DNA from: Oscillospiraceae bacterium
GTDB lineage: Bacteria > Bacillota > Clostridia > Oscillospirales > Oscillospiraceae
Assembly (NCBI GenBank): GCA_017458085.1
Contig: JAFTGE010000048.1
Coordinates: 1-57,165 of the forward strand
DNA length: 57,165 nucleotides
Direction: 5' to 3'
Shown here: piece by piece, positions 51,304 through 57,165 of the stretch
Layout: every line of letters begins with the position of its first letter
Position numbering within the stretch: the stretch's first letter is position 1
Made by a program: the position numbers and the translations under genes
The notes under the pieces: model-generated
What the model was told of the DNA's origin: nothing
Seen by the model: the letters and a program-made list of their open reading frames with translations, nothing else
Databases searched by the model: none

Positions 51304-52221
51304 TTAGTCTTTTTTGGTCAGAGAACGGTAGACAAACATGCTCAGGATGCCGGTGATGATGAAGATGATCACCGAGATCGCGCCGGACATGCCGTAGTTC
51401 TTGCTGCCGCCGAGGTAGTTGTTCAAATACATGATCAGGGTCATGGACGTACGGTCGGGCATGCCCTTACCGTTGGTCAAAACCTGAGGCACGTCGAACA
51501 TCTGCAAACCGCCGATCATGGCGGTGATGACGGTGTAGACAAGGATCGGCATCAGCAGCGGGAGCGTGACCCGGAAGAAAACCTGCACGGAGCTGGCCCC
51601 ATCGAGGTTGGCCGCCTCAAACAGGCTCTGGTCGATGCCCATGATGCCGGCCATCAGCAAAATCGTCGTGTTGCCGAACCACATCAGGAAGTTCATAATG
51701 CAGATCAGGCCGCGGACCGTGCCCTTATAGGCGAAGAAATCAATCGGCACATCGCTCCAGCCCCAGGCCTGGATCAGCTGGTTGACCGGGCCGACATTGG
51801 AAAAGAGCGTAAAGAACAGCATAGAGAAGGCCGATGCCATGATCAGGTTCGGCATGTAGATGACCGTCTTGAAAAACTGCTGGCCCTTGATGTTCAGTCG
51901 GTAGCTGGTGAAGAAGATGGCCAGAAGCAGCGCAATGACGATCTGCGGGATGGCGCCGCCAATCCACAAAGCCAGTGTGTTGCCGGTATACTTGAGGATA
52001 TTGATGGTGCCGGACTTATCGGGCGTGAAGAGCTTGACATAGTTTCCAAGACCGACAAAGTTGGGGCCGACTTGCTTGAGACCCTCGCGGTAGTTTTCAA
52101 AGAAGCTGTTGTAAATGGTCAGCAGCTGCGGGAACAGGGTGAACACCGCGTAGGCGATGAAAAACGGCGCGATGAAGATATACCCCCATTTGGCGTAGCT
52201 GATGCCTTTCCCTTTTTTCAT
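51304..52221 (-). CDS. Sugar ABC transporter permease (MalF-like), beta-glucoside locus
   Basis: A 305-residue permease with six helices and the EAA loop FEAANLDGASSVQVFFRVTLPLLMP (about 198-222). ATG at 52221 has AGGAGG 8 bases upstream and starts MKKGKGISYAKWGYIF; the open frame reaches 90 bases further upstream but those residues look non-coding. It pairs with the MalG-like permease downstream; the ATPase is not in the window. Confidence 0.95.
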   Translation of the reverse strand: MKKGKGISYAKWGYIFIAPFFIAYAVFTLFPQLLTIYNSFFENYREGLKQVGPNFVGLGNYVKLFTPDKSGTINILKYTGNTLALWIGGAIPQIVIALLLAIFFTSYRLNIKGQQFFKTVIYMPNLIMASAFSMLFFTLFSNVGPVNQLIQAWGWSDVPIDFFAYKGTVRGLICIMNFLMWFGNTTILLMAGIMGIDQSLFEAANLDGASSVQVFFRVTLPLLMPILVYTVITAMIGGLQMFDVPQVLTNGKGMPDRTSMTLIMYLNNYLGGSKNYGMSGAISVIIFIITGILSMFVYRSLTKKD

Positions 52222-52302
52222 GGGCTGCATCCTCCTGTTGTTAACTTTTTTCTCCTCACAATGCGCCGCGTGCGGCACACTCTGAGCAGCGCTTTTATGG
52301 AA

Positions 52303-52330
52303 CCGAGGCAAGGCAGATGCCTTGCCTCGG
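52303..52330 (-). terminator. Attenuating hairpin between binding protein and permeases
   Basis: CCGAGGCAAGGC/GCCTTGCCTCGG is a perfect 12-bp stem with loop AGAT, in the same place as the hairpin after the other binding-protein gene. The U-run is weak. Confidence 0.75.
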
Positions 52331-52368
52331 CAAAAAGCTGAGTATATGTTTACGCGATTGCTCTCAGG

Positions 52369-53733
52369 TCAGGGAGTAACAATGGTGGGGTACTTCTCGT
52401 TGACGTAGAGGTAGAAGTTCTGCATAGCAGTCTCCTTGTCGACAGAGCCGCGGTAGTACTCCTGCAGAGCATTCTGCAGACCCTCGTTGAGGAGCTGGTC
52501 GTAGATGGTGTGGTTCTCCCACTTGATGTTGTCGGTCATCTCGGAGAAGACAGCGACGTCGTTCTGGCCGCCCAGGAACTCGGAGCCGTAGCTGGGATCA
52601 GCGGCGAACTTGGCGTTGACAGCCTGGTTGTTGGAGAACTGAGCCTCGTTGGCAACGAGAGCGGTGCAGACATCCTCATCGTTGATGAAGGTGTTCATCA
52701 CGTCGGCCAGCATGGTCGGGTTATCGGAGCCGGCAGGAGCCAGCAGCCAGGTGCCGCCCCAGAAGTGAGCAGCGGGGCCTTCGCAGATGGCCCAGTCACC
52801 GGAGCAGCCCTTGTCGGGATCCATGGCGTTGCCCATGCAGAAGTTGAAGTACCAGGCGGGGCCGAAGAAGCACATGGTCTTGCCGTCGGCAAACATCTGA
52901 ACGTTCTTCTCATCGTCCCAAACACCGGCGGTCAGGGTGTAGCCGTTGGCGATGAACTCGTCGGTCTGGTCGATCCAAGCCTGGATCTCGGGGTCGATCT
53001 GGAGGTTGTTGTCTTCGTCAACCCAGGGAGTGGTGCAGTTGTTGGAGAAGGGACGGTAGGTCTCGGCGAAGGAAGCGGTCATGTAGTAGCCCTTGGCCTT
53101 GGCGTCGGCGGCAACAGCGTTGAACTTATCCCAGCTGTCCAGCAGAGCCTGAACCTCGGCGGGATCATCGGTGCCGAGAACGTCCTTGGCGATGGAGCGG
53201 CGGTAGATCAGAGCGGAGGGGCAGCACTGGAAGGAAACGCCCTTGACAACGCCGTTGGCGTCAGAGGCGGCACCCACGGTGTAGGTGTAAGCGTTGGAGA
53301 AATCGGTGACGCCGAGGGCGGTGATGTCCTGGGTAGCATCGGAGTCGACGTACTTGAGGATGTAGTCGGCCTCGGCCAGGAACATGTCGACCTTGTCGTC
53401 GGCAGCGGCGGCATCCTGGTTCAGCAGAGCCTCGTCCAGAGCATCCTGGTAGGCACCGTTATCGCTGGGAACGATGATCCAGTTGACAGTCACGCCATCG
53501 GGAACGGTGTAGTACTTCTCAAAGAAGCCCTTGAACTCCTCGTTCCAGGCGTAGATGTTGAAGACCTTGCCTTCGCCGTTATCAGCGGCAGCAGGCTCGG
53601 CGGCGGGCTCAGCGGCAGCGGGTGCGGCAGCAGCCGGAGCAGCGGTGGCAGCGGGTGCGGAAGAGGAGCTGCCGCAAGCTGCAAGGGAGGCTACCATCAG
53701 GACAGCCATGAGCAGTGCGATGAACTTTTTCAT
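52369..53733 (-). CDS. Sugar-binding lipoprotein, beta-glucoside locus
   Basis: A 454-residue binding protein of the ABC type. The signal peptide ends in lipobox SLAAC (Cys near 20). An Ala/Pro/Glu-rich linker (about 21-52) then holds the domain off the membrane. The ligand domain begins VFNIYAWNEEFKGFFEKYY and carries typical two-lobe segments (FFGPAWYFNFCMGNAMDPD, HFWGGTWLLAPAGSDNP). ATG at 53733 has AGGAGG upstream. The likely ligand is a cello- or laminari-oligosaccharide, inferred from the GH5 and GH94 neighbours. Confidence 0.94.
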   Translation of the reverse strand: MKKFIALLMAVLMVASLAACGSSSSAPAATAAPAAAAPAAAEPAAEPAAADNGEGKVFNIYAWNEEFKGFFEKYYTVPDGVTVNWIIVPSDNGAYQDALDEALLNQDAAAADDKVDMFLAEADYILKYVDSDATQDITALGVTDFSNAYTYTVGAASDANGVVKGVSFQCCPSALIYRRSIAKDVLGTDDPAEVQALLDSWDKFNAVAADAKAKGYYMTASFAETYRPFSNNCTTPWVDEDNNLQIDPEIQAWIDQTDEFIANGYTLTAGVWDDEKNVQMFADGKTMCFFGPAWYFNFCMGNAMDPDKGCSGDWAICEGPAAHFWGGTWLLAPAGSDNPTMLADVMNTFINDEDVCTALVANEAQFSNNQAVNAKFAADPSYGSEFLGGQNDVAVFSEMTDNIKWENHTIYDQLLNEGLQNALQEYYRGSVDKETAMQNFYLYVNEKYPTIVTP

Positions 53734-53804
53734 TGTGTTTCCTCCTAAAAATTTTGTGTGATATATTCGGTGGGTTTCCCCACGGATCACCGCTGGAAAA
53801 GGGA

Positions 53805-53844
53805 TTGCTTTCGCATAAGCGAAAGCAAAAGGCCATGGCCTTTT
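53805..53844. other. Two adjacent hairpins in the lacI-binding protein gap
   Basis: TTGCTTTCGC/GCGAAAGCAA (53805-53828, loop ATAA) runs into the perfect 18-bp palindrome AAAAGGCCATGGCCTTTT (53827-53844). A third small hairpin GTGGG/CCCAC lies at about 53771-53784. They could end the lacI transcript or regulate the leader of the binding-protein gene. Confidence 0.6.
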
Positions 53845-53857
53845 GGTAAGGCGCGGT

Positions 53858-54865
53858 TTAAAGTTGCCGGACGGACGCGCCCTCCTGGAGTCTGCCGCTG
53901 ACGATCACGCGGTCACGGATCGCGGTGCGCGGGTGCTCGATCAGCTCGATCAGCCGGGCCGCGGCTGTCCTGCCCAGACCGGCCGTATCCTGGCACCAGG
54001 TGGTGAGCGCAGGGCTGACCGTACGCGAGAGCGGAATGCCGTCATACCCAACCACGGAGATATCCTCCGGAATGCGCAGCCCCGCCTCGCGGATGGCGTT
54101 GCAGCCGCCGACAGCGGAGTAATCATCGGGAAAGAAAATGCAGGTGGGCTTTTCGGCCAGAGTCAGAAGCTGCTTTGTGATCTCGTAGCAGCCGCGGGGA
54201 TCATGGAACACGCCCTCCCGCACCCACTCATCGCGTACCGGAATGCCCATTTCCTCGCAGACCCGGTAAAAGCCGCCGAGCCGGTTGACGGTGACGCTGG
54301 TCTTCTCGCCGTGGATCAGGGCAAGGCGGCGGTGGCCTCGGCTGACGACATAACGCGTCAGCGCCTCCATCCCCTGGTGATTATCCGATACGACCGCGAT
54401 GCCGTCATTAAACAGGTGGTCAATGGTAACCACCGGCAGCGACGCCGCGGCAAGCTCTGTCACCATGGGGTCGGTAAAATCCGCCGAGGCGATGACCACC
54501 CCGTCCACCCCGCGGTACAGACAATGCTGTAAATAGGTGGTCGTCCGCTGCCCGACACGGCAGTTGATAAAGGTGATGTCATAGCCGTTTTGCTCGGCCT
54601 GCATGCGGATACCGTCCAGCACCGAGGAAAAAAACTCATGTGCCAGGCCCCCGTGCATGGGGTCGACAAACAGGACGCCGATGTTATAGCTTCGGTTGGT
54701 CTTGAGCGCGCGGGCCGAGGCGTTGGCCATGTAGCCCATCTCGTCCGCCGTCTCGATAATGCGGCGGCGTGTTTCCTCGCCGATATCCTGCTGTCCGTTG
54801 AGGGCCTTGCTCACCGTGGCGACCGAGACATTGCACCGCTTGGCAATGTCTTTCATGGATACCAC
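53858..54865 (-). CDS. LacI-family regulator of the beta-glucoside locus
   Basis: A 335-residue repressor: helix-turn-helix MKDIAKRCNVSVATVSKALNGQQDIGEETR, hinge ANASARALKTNRS, then the sugar-binding core (GVLFVDPMHGG..., GVVIASADFTDP, VVGYDGIPLSRTVSPALTT). It is divergent from the GH94 gene and upstream of the transport operon. The start is GTG at 54865 with AAGGGG 8 bases upstream; an ATG three codons later is possible. Candidate operators lie at 54883-54892 and 55147-55156. Confidence 0.93.
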   Translation of the reverse strand: MVSMKDIAKRCNVSVATVSKALNGQQDIGEETRRRIIETADEMGYMANASARALKTNRSYNIGVLFVDPMHGGLAHEFFSSVLDGIRMQAEQNGYDITFINCRVGQRTTTYLQHCLYRGVDGVVIASADFTDPMVTELAAASLPVVTIDHLFNDGIAVVSDNHQGMEALTRYVVSRGHRRLALIHGEKTSVTVNRLGGFYRVCEEMGIPVRDEWVREGVFHDPRGCYEITKQLLTLAEKPTCIFFPDDYSAVGGCNAIREAGLRIPEDISVVGYDGIPLSRTVSPALTTWCQDTAGLGRTAAARLIELIEHPRTAIRDRVIVSGRLQEGASVRQL

Positions 54866-55173
54866 GGGATCAGCCCCTTACTTAATCGTTTTCGTCGACT
54901 TGAATGTACCCCATTTTCGTCATTTTTTCAAGTATGACTTTCATTTTCTTCCCATTTTTTTGAACTTTCGTGAAAAGTGTACAGAATTGCCGGATCGATT
55001 TTGGCTATTTGGCCAGTTGACTTCTTGTGCCCTCCATATATACGCTGCCGCACTTGGCAAATTGTTCGGTTTCTACCGAAAAAATTTCGATTGCCTATTG
55101 CATTTTTCATAAAAATAGGATAGTCTCTAAGGCGAATATTTCACCTTAAACGTTTACGTGGAGGAATTCCGTC
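54866..55173. other. Divergent control region between lacI and the GH94 gene
   Basis: No gene lies in these 308 bases. The sequence is AT-rich. A degenerate LacI-type site TAATCGTTTT lies at 54883-54892, and a near-palindrome GGCGAATATTTCACC at 55131-55145. Next comes the operator at 55147-55156, then GGAGG at 55160-55164. A possible GH94 promoter is TTGCAT (55098-55103) with TAGTCT (55121-55126). Confidence 0.6.
55147..55156. promoter_or_regulatory. LacI-type operator upstream of the GH94 gene
   Basis: TAAACGTTTA is a perfect 10-bp palindrome with the central CG of LacI/GalR-family sites. It lies 17 bases before the GH94 start codon. Confidence 0.7.
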
Positions 55174-57165
55174 ATGCAATACGGCCATTTTGACGACCAG
55201 CGCCGGGAATATGTCATCACCACGGCGCGCACTCCCCTGCCCTGGATCAACTACCTCGGCAGTGAGGATTTCTTTACGCTGCTTTCCAATACCGCAGGCG
55301 GCTACAGCTTTTACCGCGACGCGCGCCTGCGCCGTCTGACCCGCTACCGTTACAACAATTGCCCGCTCGATTCCGAGGGCTTCCACTTCTATGTCAAGGA
55401 CGGCGAGAGCATCTGGAACCCCGGCTGGCAGCCGACCCAGACAGAGCTTGACAGCTATGAATGCCGCCACGGTCTGGGCTACAGTGTCATCGAGGGTGCC
55501 AAAAATAACGTGCGCGCCACGCAGGAGATGTTCGTCCCCAAGGGTGACCGCTGCCTGCTCATGCGCGTGACGGTGGAAAACGCCGGCGATGCGGCCAAGG
55601 CTGTGCAGCTGTTTCCCTTTGTGGAGTTCTGTCTCTGGGACGCGATGGACGACGGCTCCAACTTCCAGCGCAACTACTCCACCGGCGAGGTGGAGGTTGT
55701 CGGCTCCGCCATCTATCACAAGACCGAGTACCGCGAGCGGCGGGATCACTACGCCGTGTTCTGGTCCAACTGCCAACCGGACGGCTTTGACACCGCCCGC
55801 GAACGCTTTATCGGCGTATACGGCAGTCCCGCGCGGCCCGAGGCTGTGCTGGACGGCAAGTGCACCGGCAGCGTTGCCCACGGCTGGCAGCCGGTGGCGG
55901 CGCAGCAGTTCGATCTCACGCTGTTGCCCGGGCAGAAGGAAAGCCTGATCTTCGGGCTGGGCTATATTGAAACCCCCCAGGGTGAGAAGTGGGAGAAGCC
56001 GGGCGTGATCAACAAGTCCCGTGCCGAGGCCATGATGGCCCGCTACGCTGACGACGCTGCCTTCGATTCTGCGCTCGAGGCGCTGAAGGCGCACTGGTCA
56101 TCGCTTTTGAGCGCTTATCAGGTCACGACCGGGGACGAAAAGCTCGACCGCATGGTCAATATCTGGAACCAGTACCAGTGCATGGTCACCTTCAATATGA
56201 GCCGTTCGGCCAGCTACTTTGAGAGCGGCATGGGCCGCGGGATGGGCTTCCGCGACTCCTGCCAGGACCTGCTGGGCTTTGTGCACATGATCCCCGAGCG
56301 TGCCCGTGAGCGCATTCTCGACATTGCGGCCACGCAGTTTCCCGACGGCAGCGCCTACCACCAGTATCAGCCCCTGACCAAGAAGGGCAACCTGGACGTC
56401 GGCAGCGGCTTTAACGACGATCCCCTCTGGCTCATCGCGGGCACCGACGCCTACCTGCGCGAAACCGGGGACTGGAGCATTCTGGACGAGCAGGTGGACT
56501 TTGACAACGACGCCTCCCTCGCCCAGCCGCTGCTGGAGCATCTGCGCCGGAGCTTCAACTATACGAAGACCCATCTCGGCCCCCACGGTCTGCCGCTGAT
56601 CGGCCGGGCCGACTGGAACGACTGCCTCAACCTCAACTGCTTCTCGGAGCACCCGGGCGAGAGCTTCCAGATCACCGGACCCAGTGAAGGCCCCGTGGCG
56701 GAGAGCGTGTTCATCGCCGGTATGTTCGTCAAATACGGCCGCGCCTGGGCGGATATCTGCCGCCACCTGGGACTGCGCGGTGAGGCTGATGAAGCCGACG
56801 CCGCTATCGCCTCTGTCGAGGCCGCCGCACTGGACGCCGGGTGGGACGGCGAATGGTTCCGCCGCGCCTACGACGCTTACGGCAACGTGGTGGGCGGCAA
56901 GCAATGCGAGGAGGGGCAGATCTTCATCGAGCCCCAGGGCATGTGCGTTATGGCCGGCATCGGCAAGGCCACCGGCGAAGCCGCGCGCGCCCTCAAGAGT
57001 GTGGAGGAAAGGCTCGACACCAAGTACGGCATCGTGCTTCTTAACCCCGCCTACACCCGCTACCACCTGGAGCTGGGTGAGATCACCAGCTACCCTCCCG
57101 GATACAAGGAGAACGCCGGCATCTTCTGCCCCAACAATCCAAGGATCGTCTGCGCCGAGGCAGAG
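55174..57165 (+). CDS. GH94 cellobiose phosphorylase-type enzyme (3' end cut by window)
   Basis: The first 664 residues of a GH94 phosphorylase, open to the last base. The N-terminal beta-sandwich has [21 protein letters not shown] (about 42-62). The (alpha/alpha)6 domain has [20 protein letters not shown] (about 350-369, glucose-binding Arg/Asp), and [13 protein letters not shown] (about 477-489, containing the general-acid Asp). Late motifs are [16 protein letters not shown] and [15 protein letters not shown]. It splits cellobiose or a related beta-glucoside with phosphate to glucose-1-phosphate, saving ATP. GGAGG lies 9 bases before the ATG. About 130-150 residues are missing. Confidence 0.95.
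   Translation, partial: MQYGHFDDQRREYVITTARTPLPWINYLGSEDFFTLLSNTAGGYSFYRDARLRRLTRYRYNNCPLDSEGFHFYVKDGESIWNPGWQPTQTELDSYECRHGLGYSVIEGAKNNVRATQEMFVPKGDRCLLMRVTVENAGDAAKAVQLFPFVEFCLWDAMDDGSNFQRNYSTGEVEVVGSAIYHKTEYRERRDHYAVFWSNCQPDGFDTARERFIGVYGSPARPEAVLDGKCTGSVAHGWQPVAAQQFDLTLLPGQKESLIFGLGYIETPQGEKWEKPGVINKSRAEAMMARYADDAAFDSALEALKAHWSSLLSAYQVTTGDEKLDRMVNIWNQYQCMVTFNMSRSASYFESGMGRGMGFRDSCQDLLGFVHMIPERARERILDIAATQFPDGSAYHQYQPLTKKGNLDVGSGFNDDPLWLIAGTDAYLRETGDWSILDEQVDFDNDASLAQPLLEHLRRSFNYTKTHLGPHGLPLIGRADWNDCLNLNCFSEHPGESFQITGPSEGPVAESVFIAGMFVKYGRAWADICRHLGLRGEADEADAAIASVEAAALDAGWDGEWFRRAYDAYGNVVGGKQCEEGQIFIEPQGMCVMAGIGKATGEAARALKSVEERLDTKYGIVLLNPAYTRYHLELGEITSYPPGYKENAGIFCPNNPRIVCAEAE

Noticed and set aside
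1-57165. CRISPR array or cas genes
   Set aside because: No regularly spaced repeats and no Cas-like proteins were seen. The octamer array at 26225-26293 has no spacers of CRISPR size.

Overview
The window is a roughly 57 kb GC-rich chromosomal segment. It is most likely from an anaerobic gut Firmicute of the Oscillospiraceae (the Oscillibacter / Dysosmobacter / Flavonifractor type). This assignment is an inference from gene style: DUF4250, DUF3783, DUF1015 and DUF3810 proteins, sugar ABC operons without their own ATPases, two-ferredoxin nitroreductases, tyrosine-integrase mobilizable islands and strong GGAGG ribosome binding sites. No rRNA gene is present to settle it.

Layout. (1) 1-1.2 kb: tRNA-Cys with a terminator, a repeat-rich non-coding stretch and a small zinc-ribbon protein. 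(2) 1.3-7.0 kb, minus strand: an overlapping three-gene unit of MMPL/RND exporter, GLUG-repeat surface protein and voltage-gated-type K+ channel. (3) 7.1-10.1 kb: small conserved proteins (DUF3783, DUF937, DUF4250), a rhodanese-TusA-DsrE fusion and a hotdog thioesterase. (4) 10.3-27.8 kb: a genomic island inserted in the 3' end of tRNA-Gln(CTG). A 23-bp exact repeat marks both ends, the integrase lies beside the tRNA, and the tRNA's apparent terminator has been left at the far end. (5) 27.9-30.6 kb: DUF3810 and DUF1015 proteins. (6) 30.6-36.4 kb, minus: lacI, a sugar-binding protein, two permeases and malQ, with an in-frame amber codon in the binding protein. (7) 36.7-37.8 kb: a Cys/Met-metabolism PLP enzyme. 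(8) 37.9-43.3 kb, minus: one tightly overlapping seven-gene operon made of a class-M sirtuin (SirTM), a ferredoxin-nitroreductase, a PPOX-like flavoprotein-ferredoxin and a four-gene OpuC-type ABC transporter, divergent from an HxlR regulator. (9) 43.9-49.3 kb: acetyltransferases, a MazG-like protein, an LMW phosphatase-barstar fusion, a coiled-coil protein, a methyltransferase and two MgtC paralogs. (10) 49.4-57.2 kb: GH5 enzyme, two permeases, binding protein, LacI regulator and a divergent GH94 phosphorylase cut by the window end, forming a cello-oligosaccharide or beta-glucan locus.

The island is the main accessory region. A LexA-like S24 repressor reads rightwards. Divergently, a promoter drives what looks like one long unit: AAA/DUF4143 ATPase, hsdM, hsdS, a low-GC membrane protein, hsdR, a NucS-like nuclease with a possible PUA-like reader domain, a PPP-type phosphatase and a HipA-like kinase. 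hsdM has a one-base insertion in a C6 tract and hsdR appears to have lost about 13 nt after the Walker A motif, so the restriction-modification part is probably dead (or mis-assembled) while the nuclease-phosphatase-kinase trio is intact. The mobility genes include mobC but no relaxase. A symmetric array of six octamers sits between the repA-like gene and the integrase.

The two most interesting candidate systems are the nuclease-phosphatase-kinase cassette under an S24 repressor, and the SirTM-redox-OpuC operon.
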